A DNA stretch of 64,000 nt from positions 1 through 64,000 of IMG/VR virus record IMGVR_UViG_3300042946_000615; one strand, written 5' to 3'. Numbering within the stretch: the first letter of the stretch is position 1; every line of letters starts with the position of its first letter. Below, one piece after another: positions 39,661 through 48,432 of this stretch. The position numbers and the translations under genes were made by a program. Below the pieces are notes generated by a model. It saw nothing but the letters and a program-made list of their open reading frames with translations, made no database searches and had not been told where the DNA came from. The DNA is from a virus.

Positions 39661-41501
39661 TATGGATAAGTGGTTAGTTGTGAAACTGGCGGGGTAAAGT
39701 TTGAAGAATAAATTGCTGCCCCTCTAATTATTCTAAGATCATCAATGTATGCATTAGTTGTCTGACTCAATCCATAAGTGGCACCTATTTTTATTTTATA
39801 AGGCCCAGCTGGAGTTGGTTGAGTAGCAGAACTTACAAGAGTACCATTTATAAAAAGTTTTTTAACGCTATTTTTAGAAACACAAGCAACATGATACCAT
39901 TGAGTAGCTCCAACTGTTCCGCCAGCAGTAGCATCAGTTTGACCATCATTAAATCGTATCTCATTGCTAGTATATAAGTAAATATTTACTCCAACCGTTG
40001 AGCTTCCATTAGAAAGATTAATCACTCCTTCATAAGCAGCAGTTGCTGTTGGTCGATATATCCAAAACTCAATAGTATAATCAACTTGTGATAAATCTGG
40101 AATTACAAATGATGAATTACCAATATTTCCGCCATTAAACGATAATGATGCGCTTCCATATTGTTTAATTGATGTGGAAAAAGCTGGACTTCCTCCTAAT
40201 CCTGATACTGATATATTTTGTGACGATGAGTCTGTGTAGTTACTATTTAAATTTAATAATAATGTTGTATATGGTGCTATCGACCCATAAACCGTGTATC
40301 CTTTGGTTGTTGCTATGCTAGGATCATCAGAATCACCACCAGTATTGTCACTAACATCTATGGTTCCGTCTCCATTCAATAAGTCTGTATAAATTTGATT
40401 TAGTGATGATGAATCTAAAAGATTTGAACTAACATCTAAACGGTACTCAACTCCGGGAATTCCAGGGATATAAGTCCATCTACTATAATAGTAGGGGTAA
40501 CCAACATAACCATATTGACTATATCCAGCAGTTGCTGGTCCAACAATAAATCTTGAATAAAAAGGTCGTACTGAAGTTAAATTATTATTTGAAACGTCAA
40601 CATTGTAAAAATATCCGTCTAAAGATCCGTTTGATGTTGACGGATAAATTGTTATACTTTGATTTCCTCCAATTGAAGCTTTGCTAAAATTAGTTCCACT
40701 AACATAAGTACTTTTTGTTCCGTCCCACCAGTTAACAGTATAATAGCCACTTGAGGTGGTTATATTACCAGTTATATTTCCACTAGACTTTGTGCTAACC
40801 ATAACTATATGATTATATAATTTTGGTGGTATAGTAGAATTTGACGATAATAAAACAGGTATAGGACTAAAATAATCAACTTGATAAAGTGCTATTCCTT
40901 TTGTTATTCTAAATTCATCAATATAGCCTGAGAATTGCTCAGTTGAGCCTGTTGCAACATTACCTATTGTAATCGATCCACTAATACTATTTGGAAAAGA
41001 TACAGATTCTAATAAACTGCCATTTAGATATAATTTTAAGTTTCCATTAAATCTAACTAATGATATATGCACCCATTCATTACGAGGACAAAGAATGCCA
41101 TGGTAGCCCTGCAAGACATAATCTGATACACTAGTATCATATGTAAACATACCTCTACTATTATCATGCAACCATAAGGTATGAGAACCAATTTTAAATA
41201 TTCCTGGTTGGGCCGCCGTATTGCTCTCGGTATTGAACACCCAGAGTTCTACTGTAAAGTCTTCATTATAAGCAATATTAATAGTATTGGTGGTTATAAC
41301 ATAACCATACTCTGGAATATATGCGCTAGTATTTCCTACCTTACTTTGAGTGGTACTAATTACTGCTCCATTATATGAGGTTAAAGTCATTGCTTGAGAA
41401 CTACTATCAGTAAAAGTAGTACTATTATTACTTCCATCAAAGTGTAAAAGTAAACTTGCTGGATAGGTTCGTTGTGTTGATGCTAATAGCGCATTATTCA
41501 T
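39660..41501 (-). CDS. Double LamG-like lectin protein with LRR-like middle
   Basis: 613 residues. Residues about 15-215 (LLLHFDGSNNSTTFTDSS, FTVELWVFN, NEWVHISLVRFNGNLKLYLN, YIDEFRITKG) and about 410-610 (LLLNLNSNYTDSS, YTIEFWIYR, QWYHVACVSKN, YIDDLRIIRG) are two LamG/concanavalin A-like jelly rolls. Between them YNVDVSNNNLTSV and EYRLDVSSNLLDSSSLNQIY form leucine-rich-repeat-like turns. These folds bind carbohydrate on phage fibres. It starts 1 nt after the upstream stop and its own stop overlaps the sulfotransferase start. Confidence 0.8.
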   Translation of the reverse strand: MNNALLASTQRTYPASLLLHFDGSNNSTTFTDSSSQAMTLTSYNGAVISTTQSKVGNTSAYIPEYGYVITTNTINIAYNEDFTVELWVFNTESNTAAQPGIFKIGSHTLWLHDNSRGMFTYDTSVSDYVLQGYHGILCPRNEWVHISLVRFNGNLKLYLNGSLLESVSFPNSISGSITIGNVATGSTEQFSGYIDEFRITKGIALYQVDYFSPIPVLLSSNSTIPPKLYNHIVMVSTKSSGNITGNITTSSGYYTVNWWDGTKSTYVSGTNFSKASIGGNQSITIYPSTSNGSLDGYFYNVDVSNNNLTSVRPFYSRFIVGPATAGYSQYGYVGYPYYYSRWTYIPGIPGVEYRLDVSSNLLDSSSLNQIYTDLLNGDGTIDVSDNTGGDSDDPSIATTKGYTVYGSIAPYTTLLLNLNSNYTDSSSQNISVSGLGGSPAFSTSIKQYGSASLSFNGGNIGNSSFVIPDLSQVDYTIEFWIYRPTATAAYEGVINLSNGSSTVGVNIYLYTSNEIRFNDGQTDATAGGTVGATQWYHVACVSKNSVKKLFINGTLVSSATQPTPAGPYKIKIGATYGLSQTTNAYIDDLRIIRGAAIYSSNFTPPVSQLTTYP

Positions 41502-41502
41502 A

Positions 41503-43863
41503 TCAGTTGCTCTTACTGCCTATATAGTGACCTTCTACAATTCCACTTCCTATCCCTCTTAATAGTACGATATGTCTGCCGCTTGGTAATGGAGAATCTG
41601 GTTGTCGGTACCAATCGTTAACTATGGTCCAAGTAACGCTAGTATTTCCGCTGGAAAAAATATTGAGCGTAGTTTCTCTTGATACAGAGTTACTTGATGG
41701 CCAACCAGTTCCTGTTGTGAAAGTTGTTGCAACTCCGTTAAGTGTTAAAGTCTGGATTTGACGATCTTGACCACAATTAATAGCATTAGTTCCACTTATG
41801 GTTCCAAGATTAAATACTGAAGTATCATATAGACCAACACCAGATCCGTTCAATTGTAAACTATTAGTAAAATTACCACTATTAGCGGTTATTAATCCAC
41901 TAACTTGTAATTCGCTAGATGGAATAGCGGTTCCAATACCTATTCTATCATTATTTCTGTCAGTACACAAAAGAGTGCTTGAGCCATAACCATATAATGT
42001 CAATCCGTTTTCTGCGTCTAATAAGAAACTAGTATTGGTGCTAGAGTCAAGAAAATAAATAGAGCCTAAACCGGCGGCAACATTAGTGACGGACTGATTA
42101 ATATATAGAGTATCTGTTGATAAACTGCCGCCGATTGATGGACCAGCATTAACGAACATGCAGTTAATTGTACCGGCTATGTTTGGGTCTACGTTTAAAG
42201 AGCCATCTATAGAGAACGTGTCATATTGGGCATCAATATCTACAAAAGTTTGATCTGATCTAGCTATTATTAATCTTCCATTAGTCAAAAATGATGCTGA
42301 TGGAGTTCCGCTAAGATTTGATAGTCCTATTCCTCCTATTGTAAGTGTTGGTCTATTATTTACCCCTGTGATAGATATCAAGTTTAAAACATTTTTATTA
42401 TTCCCACTCAAATATAAATTACTATTAGCATTAATTCCTATATTAGACCCATCACTAGTTAATATTCTATTATTTCCACTATTGGCTATATTTGGTAATA
42501 GTCCACTAACACCACTATTAAAATTAGTAATGCTACTACTAGGAATTCCAGTGACTCCTATAGTTATACTCCCTGAACCATTAATTATACCAATACCACT
42601 AACAGTAGTTAAAGTATTAGCAACTAAACTTATTCCGCTACCAATTAGTAATTGTCCATTACTATATGTTGAAGTATTTGTTCCTCCTTTAGAAACAGAT
42701 AGTACTCCAGTAATTTGAGAGGTATTTATATTCGTCAATAGCGCTAATGTTCCGCTGGTATTTGGCAGATTTAATACTATATTATTTCCATCTGCTGTTG
42801 TGGTGCGTAATGTGGTATTAGCAGAAGCAAGGGTGGTTGCTGGAGTCACATCAAATATTAATCTACTAGCACTAACACCACCTCCATTATCAAAATAATG
42901 TACCACACCTATACCACTATTACCAGCAAACAACAGTTGTTCATCGTAGCCTGGACTATTAGCTCCTTTGCCTATTAATAGTTCTCTAGTATCTATATAA
43001 TTAGTACCACCATCATTATAGGAAGTAGAAACACTATTTATACCTAAACCATTACTGGTTTTACCAAATAAAACAACAGCATCCGCCGACGAGCCCAGTT
43101 CTATTGGGGTATTTATACCATTGCCAACTACCTTTAAACCATCAGCAAATGTTTTAACTCCGCTAATAGTTTGAGTTCCAATAGTTCTAACAATATTACT
43201 ACTATCAAAATTACCACTATGCCAAACTCCAGTACCATTAACTTGTAAAGATTGAGTAAAATTCCCGCTATTAGCTGTTACTAGTCCGCTAACTTGTAAC
43301 TTACTGGTTGGAGAACCAACTCCTATTCCAACATTACCACCACTAGTCATAATAAAATCATTTTGTCCAAAACGACCAGCAACTACTCGGTCATCACTAA
43401 AAACTTCAAATACTGGTAATCCAGCATCATTATTAACACTCATTAAACTTCCGCTAAGATTGTCTGTCACGGAAAATAGTGTTCCTTTGGTTCCGGCCAC
43501 GTTTAGTATGGTCGCCCCACTAGTTGAACTATAAACATCCAATGGAATACTAGTAAAACTATTTTGATTAATATTAACCTTGCTAGCTAGTATCTGGGTA
43601 AAAGACCCAGAAGTTCCTATGTTGAGAGTTTTGGATGGAAGTGGTCTGATTTCACCGTTTTGTTCAAAAATTATATCAACATCATTAATACCATTACCAA
43701 TATAAACGTCTCTACTAGCATCTCCAATGATTAAATTACCACTAGTAGTAGATAGTGCTAAATCATTAGCTGCTGTTAATTCAATCTTTGCTAATGATGA
43801 CGCCCCAAGATCTTGATAAAAGTCTATTTTACCACTAGCAGGAGTTATAATAATGTCGCTCAT
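41503..43863 (-). CDS. Fibre-like virion protein with duplicated modules
   Basis: 786 residues, Ser/Thr/Asn/Gly rich and beta-like. Two closely related copies of a module are visible: TSKLQVSGLVTANSGNFTQS and SSELQVSGLITANSGNFTNS, each after a GIG turn. TIGTQTISGVKTFADGL matches modules in the 942-residue protein. Such repeats form elongated trimeric fibre shafts. The C-terminus (SGRHIVLLRGIGSGIVEGHY) is unrecognised. An AGGCGGA leader precedes the ATG. Confidence 0.75.
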   Translation of the reverse strand: MSDIIITPASGKIDFYQDLGASSLAKIELTAANDLALSTTSGNLIIGDASRDVYIGNGINDVDIIFEQNGEIRPLPSKTLNIGTSGSFTQILASKVNINQNSFTSIPLDVYSSTSGATILNVAGTKGTLFSVTDNLSGSLMSVNNDAGLPVFEVFSDDRVVAGRFGQNDFIMTSGGNVGIGVGSPTSKLQVSGLVTANSGNFTQSLQVNGTGVWHSGNFDSSNIVRTIGTQTISGVKTFADGLKVVGNGINTPIELGSSADAVVLFGKTSNGLGINSVSTSYNDGGTNYIDTRELLIGKGANSPGYDEQLLFAGNSGIGVVHYFDNGGGVSASRLIFDVTPATTLASANTTLRTTTADGNNIVLNLPNTSGTLALLTNINTSQITGVLSVSKGGTNTSTYSNGQLLIGSGISLVANTLTTVSGIGIINGSGSITIGVTGIPSSSITNFNSGVSGLLPNIANSGNNRILTSDGSNIGINANSNLYLSGNNKNVLNLISITGVNNRPTLTIGGIGLSNLSGTPSASFLTNGRLIIARSDQTFVDIDAQYDTFSIDGSLNVDPNIAGTINCMFVNAGPSIGGSLSTDTLYINQSVTNVAAGLGSIYFLDSSTNTSFLLDAENGLTLYGYGSSTLLCTDRNNDRIGIGTAIPSSELQVSGLITANSGNFTNSLQLNGSGVGLYDTSVFNLGTISGTNAINCGQDRQIQTLTLNGVATTFTTGTGWPSSNSVSRETTLNIFSSGNTSVTWTIVNDWYRQPDSPLPSGRHIVLLRGIGSGIVEGHYIGSKSN

Positions 43864-43864
43864 A

Positions 43865-46399
43865 TTATCCGCCTAATATAGTTTTAAATTGTGTGAGTGA
43901 TGATTTTACCCTAACTGGTACTCTAGTATTTAGATAATTAATAACAGGATCAGCTTCTGAAAAACCGTTTGAGTTTTCTATACTAATGTCCAAATCTTTT
44001 TCCCACCATCCTAACCTACTGTTATTAGCAGAATTAAGACATCCTATTCCTACGCTCAAATAATAGTCAAAAGGAAGTTTTGGAAGTGTAAGAGTTCTAT
44101 TTTCCCAAACATTAGAACTGCTTGTAAATTGTACACTAATATCTCGGAAGCCAACTCCGGCTGTAACGTTAGCACTATCAAATGTTATTATACTTTCGCT
44201 ATTATTATGATAAAGCCCATTGTTATAACCATCAGAATAATGTCTAGCATATATATAAGGATAATTAGTATTGCCACTTGCTGTTTTCACAGAACCTCTG
44301 ATAAACACCCTACTATTAGCAGGAACATATATGTCATTATTAAAACCCATCCATCCGCTTTCATCTCTATCTGGATATATTCTCCATGCTGTCTCATTAA
44401 GGTCATAAATTCTCAATGCTCTTCTATTCCAACTAATATTTTTACCATATTTAAAATTATAGCCATTACAAATAAACTGCTGAGTAAACGCTGACTTAGC
44501 GTCCAGGCGGCCTTGAGCACCGTCTGTTAAATTAACGTTATCAATATATAATCCAAGACCATTATAATTTGTCACATCCCAAGAGTTTCCAAGATAACAA
44601 TTATTCATAACTGTCATATTGGTTCGTTCACCATAAGGCCAGGAAACAAAATAATCTATATAACAATTATCTATATAATTATTACCATTTTGATAGACCA
44701 TAACAAATGGGCGACTCAGCATAAATAACATATAGTTTTGTCTAAATTTTGCTGATGTTTCGTACCATTGATTGATAGAAAATCCAGCGTTGGGATTTCT
44801 AGTAGCAAAATTATATGCTACTTCTGTGGTAGTACCATACATTCCTTCTAAATATATTTGATCACCATATCTTGCTGCTATATTATTAAAAAATCCATGA
44901 TCATTGCCATATCGAGCAAAAGCCCAACTATTAGTATTATAACTAACACAATTCCTAATATTTAAAAAATGATGATCCCACCAAAAACCACAATTGCGAT
45001 TATTACGTTCTGTCGGATTTATAACAATGCCATCAAAGTAACTGGTATAACTTGTTCCTATTCCACTTGCTGTAGTATTTTGATAGCTAAAACTACCTCT
45101 TAGTCCTATCGCTCCATAATCAGCGCTATTAGTATTTGCTCCAACATTAATTAAACAATTAGTAATTCTCATTCTTCTAGTATGATTATTAGATAAGTTA
45201 TTAGAATAGATAAAACTTCGTTGGTCAGCACCATGCAGAGTACCTTCTGGAGCTTTTATCTTTGTGTCTCTATTCAGATTAACTACAATTCCACCAACTC
45301 CAGCTTTTACGTTTCTTTGCAATGTGGTAGTTGCAGGAGATGTAAATCCACCAGTCAGAGTTATAACTTTTGTTGTTGTATTAATAGCTGAAATAGTATA
45401 ATCCATAATATTATCCCAGCTAGTAGCATTACTATACTGTGGATCATTAACAGGAACCATGATCAAATCGCCAACACTAAAACCATTAGTATTATTAACA
45501 GTAATAGTATTAGTTCCTTGATTACTATTAGCAGTAACAATAGCAGCTATTCTAAGAACAATATCTCCTGATATATGACTTTTTTCTAACCCTGTTCTAT
45601 ATATAGTTTCTCCTATTATGCTTCCTGAAGGAGTACCAGACAATGTTAATAAATTAGTAGCATAATTAATATCCGTTATAGTCAGAATATTTCTATTAGC
45701 TCCAGTACCAAAAATAATCTTATAGCCAACTCTCATTACACTAGCATCAGAGACTGTTACAGTAGCTCCAGTTGTTGCAGATATAATTGTTGATGGACTA
45801 ACAAAATGTCGAAAATAAATAGTATTACCACTTACATCATGTATCCACATCCCCTCATCGCTTTTTAAGAACTGATAAGCCTTATTAGTATAATCATTTC
45901 TATAAACTGTTATCCAATCACCGGCTGCAAAATTACTAGCATCAACAACACTAAGAGAAGTATCATTATTATTAGCGTTACTCGCCAGGGTAGTTTTAGG
46001 GTTAGGATTAGTTCCTTCTATTTCACAAGTGACATATTGGTGGGCCTGTATTTGTAGTCGGTGTTGTTCAGCATTACTTCCCTTAAATTCTAACAAGCTG
46101 CCAGGATCCATTCTAAAAAATCCAGCACTATTTGTGTTTTCGGTAAACCATGTGGTATAAGAAGCGGTATTGTCAACATAAAGGATCCCATTCATCCTTA
46201 GTTTGCCGGTACTTGTTATTACTAATTTACCTCTAACAAAACTATCATCAAATCCATTTGTTACTCTGCGATCATCATTAATAGTAACAACATGGCCATA
46301 ATTAACAATGAAAATATCAGCATCAACAGGCACAGGATTTCCGCCCCATGTTGCTGTGCTATTAAAATTACCGCTTTGAGTACTAGTTCGTGTTGCCAT
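43865..46399 (-). CDS. G8-like plus parallel beta-helix protein
   Basis: 844 residues. Residues about 8-110 match a G8 domain (SGNFNSTATWGGNPVP, DADIFIVNYGHVVTI, GKLVITSTGKLRMNG). A strand-rich region follows, with two repeats of TSLSVVDASNF/NTITVNNTNGFSVGD. Residues about 390-640 are short repeating strands with many Asn (ITNCLIN, IRNCVSYN, FFNNIAA, IDNCYIDYF, MNNCYLGN), the pattern of a pectate-lyase-type right-handed beta-helix. G8 plus beta-helix occurs in hyaluronan-degrading CEMIP-like proteins. Depolymerase activity is an inference; no catalytic residue is proven. Confidence 0.75.
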   Translation of the reverse strand: MATRTSTQSGNFNSTATWGGNPVPVDADIFIVNYGHVVTINDDRRVTNGFDDSFVRGKLVITSTGKLRMNGILYVDNTASYTTWFTENTNSAGFFRMDPGSLLEFKGSNAEQHRLQIQAHQYVTCEIEGTNPNPKTTLASNANNNDTSLSVVDASNFAAGDWITVYRNDYTNKAYQFLKSDEGMWIHDVSGNTIYFRHFVSPSTIISATTGATVTVSDASVMRVGYKIIFGTGANRNILTITDINYATNLLTLSGTPSGSIIGETIYRTGLEKSHISGDIVLRIAAIVTANSNQGTNTITVNNTNGFSVGDLIMVPVNDPQYSNATSWDNIMDYTISAINTTTKVITLTGGFTSPATTTLQRNVKAGVGGIVVNLNRDTKIKAPEGTLHGADQRSFIYSNNLSNNHTRRMRITNCLINVGANTNSADYGAIGLRGSFSYQNTTASGIGTSYTSYFDGIVINPTERNNRNCGFWWDHHFLNIRNCVSYNTNSWAFARYGNDHGFFNNIAARYGDQIYLEGMYGTTTEVAYNFATRNPNAGFSINQWYETSAKFRQNYMLFMLSRPFVMVYQNGNNYIDNCYIDYFVSWPYGERTNMTVMNNCYLGNSWDVTNYNGLGLYIDNVNLTDGAQGRLDAKSAFTQQFICNGYNFKYGKNISWNRRALRIYDLNETAWRIYPDRDESGWMGFNNDIYVPANSRVFIRGSVKTASGNTNYPYIYARHYSDGYNNGLYHNNSESIITFDSANVTAGVGFRDISVQFTSSSNVWENRTLTLPKLPFDYYLSVGIGCLNSANNSRLGWWEKDLDISIENSNGFSEADPVINYLNTRVPVRVKSSLTQFKTILGG

Positions 46400-46607
46400 T
46401 AATATGATCTAATATTGGTGAAGTATTTGTATTAGGAAACATTTTGTTCTCAAATGAAGTTGTATTGAAAGCTATCTCAAAAGTTGTGGCACTTTCTGTC
46501 TCTACTAAAGTAGTCTGGTTGAGTTGCACAACATCGCTATCTGGATATCGGTCATTATTTACTGTTATATTTCCAGTAGTTTTATCTATATTAACATAAA
46601 TTATCAT
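46383..46607 (-). CDS. Small virion-region protein
   Basis: 74 residues with a GAGGT leader, overlapping the next ATG by 17 nt. It is mostly polar (TTGNITVNNDRYPDSDVVQL). A candidate promoter motif ends 16 nt upstream. No domain is recognised. Confidence 0.55.
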   Translation of the reverse strand: MIIYVNIDKTTGNITVNNDRYPDSDVVQLNQTTLVETESATTFEIAFNTTSFENKMFPNTNTSPILDHINGNTN

Positions 46608-46623
46608 AAATTACCTCAATCTG

Positions 46624-46632
46624 ATATACACT
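46624..46632 (-). promoter_or_regulatory. Candidate late promoter motif (AGTGTATAT)
   Basis: In the 23-nt gap, 16 nt before the ATG at 46607 and overlapping the stop of the upstream gene by one or two bases. It is the closest of the nine to a start codon. Confidence 0.4.
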
Positions 46633-47725
46633 ATAAGTACTTCTTTCTCATCACATCATAATTAGCCTTAATTTCATTAGCACTTAAAATTCGATTATAT
46701 ATTTTAGTACTATATAAATGACCAAAAACAGAATGGTTTCCACAATGATTAGTATTTCCCGCCAGATTAAAAACTAAAGTTGGATGAGAATAGCTCTGAG
46801 TACCACTGTTAGAAGCCACAAGAACCCCATTCACATACATTAGTAATGTTTGAGTACCTCCAACAATAATTTGCTGAAAAGTATAGTTATATAAAGTATT
46901 GATTATATTATTATCATAAAACACACTAAGACTAGATGATCCAGCAATATTAAAGAATAGTCTTGAGGTAGTTGCTGTGACGGTATCGAACTGTGTTCTG
47001 AGTCCTGTGTAAAGTGGTCCGTTTGGTCCGTTAAAGCCTCCTTGCTTACTAAATAAACTATATCCAGCTGCTGCTCCACAACTACTATTAACTCCGTAAT
47101 AACTACTAGCTTTATACCACATATCAATAGTCATTAAGTCAGTAAAAGGAACACTATTCACAACATTTTCATAAGCATTGCTATTAGCCCCAGTATATAA
47201 TAATGCTTTATTGTCTGAGGATACTCCAGCTCCCACATTAAAATGTCTATTATTACCACTAAGATCATACCATAAATTAGAATTTGGGGTTAATACTTCT
47301 TTAATACTTAAATAATCAATATCAAAATCTGCTCCAACATTATCAGAAGATATGCTAAAATTACCAGTAGTATTACAAGTAAATGTTCTTGAATATGTTC
47401 CAACGGGTAGACTCATTCCACCACTAAGACTAGGAGTTGTACTTGGTCCAAAACTAGCACTCGTTGTAAGTCTTCTTGCGCTAATAGTCCAAACCATTTT
47501 ATATCTTTTTCCAGCAACAGCCGGAGCTATATTAGAAAAATTAATATAATTTCCCCCGATACTGCTAATTGTTTTAACTTGACCGTCTCCAGGTGTTAAC
47601 ACACTGGCCTCAGTTACTAGTTCTGGCCCGTAAGAAATTGTGCCAGGATAACTTTTCTCTGTTGTAGAATCTAAATATAATATTAGTCCATCTGTTACTA
47701 TTTTTGGTCCGTGTATTCTGGTCAT
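46631..47725 (-). CDS. LamG-like lectin domain protein
   Basis: 364 residues; its ATG overlaps the upstream stop (ATGA). The N-terminus KIVTDGLILYLDSTTEKSYP is shared with the next LamG protein. Then a carbohydrate-binding-like insert (YINFSNIAPAVAGKRYKMVW) and the LamG signature (NLWYDLSGNNRHFN, MTIDMWYKAS, ILSANEIKANYDVMRKKY) follow. The C-terminal A/SANE-I-x-x-NY motif is typical of phage and bacterial LamG domains. A glycan-binding virion decoration role is inferred. Confidence 0.8.
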   Translation of the reverse strand: MTRIHGPKIVTDGLILYLDSTTEKSYPGTISYGPELVTEASVLTPGDGQVKTISSIGGNYINFSNIAPAVAGKRYKMVWTISARRLTTSASFGPSTTPSLSGGMSLPVGTYSRTFTCNTTGNFSISSDNVGADFDIDYLSIKEVLTPNSNLWYDLSGNNRHFNVGAGVSSDNKALLYTGANSNAYENVVNSVPFTDLMTIDMWYKASSYYGVNSSCGAAAGYSLFSKQGGFNGPNGPLYTGLRTQFDTVTATTSRLFFNIAGSSSLSVFYDNNIINTLYNYTFQQIIVGGTQTLLMYVNGVLVASNSGTQSYSHPTLVFNLAGNTNHCGNHSVFGHLYSTKIYNRILSANEIKANYDVMRKKYL

Positions 47726-48432
47726 AATCCAAACCTATTTTTAAGAGCGTTATAATTATTTAATACTTCACTAGCTGAAAGAACTTTATTATATACTCTT
47801 ACTATAGCAATATCTCCATTATAATAATATCCTCTGCTACCAGCATATCCTCCATAAACTCCTATACTCATACCTCCATTGTTTGTAGCAATAGTTCCTG
47901 TTTGAGAGTCACTATTTTTTAATATTCCATTAACATATAATTTTCTACTTCCTGTTATGAAAGTACCAACAACTTGAAACCAACTAGATGTATTGATTCC
48001 AGCGGCAGCAGTAGTTGTTGTAATTAATTCATTAAATGTACCAAAATTTTGTCTCCAATATATAGTATTTGATTCTTGAAATAAACTATATTGACTATTA
48101 ACAGTTCCTTTTTCAAACCAAAAACCGCTTTGTGTTGTTGCATTTGTTCTTATCCAAACTTCAACTGATGGTGTTTGAGTATCGAGTAGTGTGCTATTTG
48201 GTACTCTTATAAGTCTGTTATTTGTAGTTCCATTAAAACTAAAATATTTATTACTAACAGAACTATTAAGAACCGGCTGAAAAAGACCGGCTGTTCCAAG
48301 TTCTCCTATTATATTACTAGTACTTATATCATAGCAAGAACTTCCACTACCAGGATAACATTTAATATTTGCAAAATCCATGCAAAATACTAATCCATCA
48401 GTAACTATTTTAGGAGAATAATCTATACTCAT
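47722..48432 (-). CDS. LamG-like lectin domain protein, short form
   Basis: 236 residues with AAGGAG. It shares KIVTDGLVFCMDFANIKCYP and the C-terminal VLSASEVLNNYNALKNRF with the gene that follows it, but lacks the insert. The central PSVEVWIRTNATTQSG, WFQVVGTFITGSRKLYVNG strands fit LamG. Its stop overlaps the next ATG, so the two LamG paralogues are translationally coupled. They are probably a duplication. Confidence 0.8.
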   Translation of the reverse strand: MSIDYSPKIVTDGLVFCMDFANIKCYPGSGSSCYDISTSNIIGELGTAGLFQPVLNSSVSNKYFSFNGTTNNRLIRVPNSTLLDTQTPSVEVWIRTNATTQSGFWFEKGTVNSQYSLFQESNTIYWRQNFGTFNELITTTTAAAGINTSSWFQVVGTFITGSRKLYVNGILKNSDSQTGTIATNNGGMSIGVYGGYAGSRGYYYNGDIAIVRVYNKVLSASEVLNNYNALKNRFGL

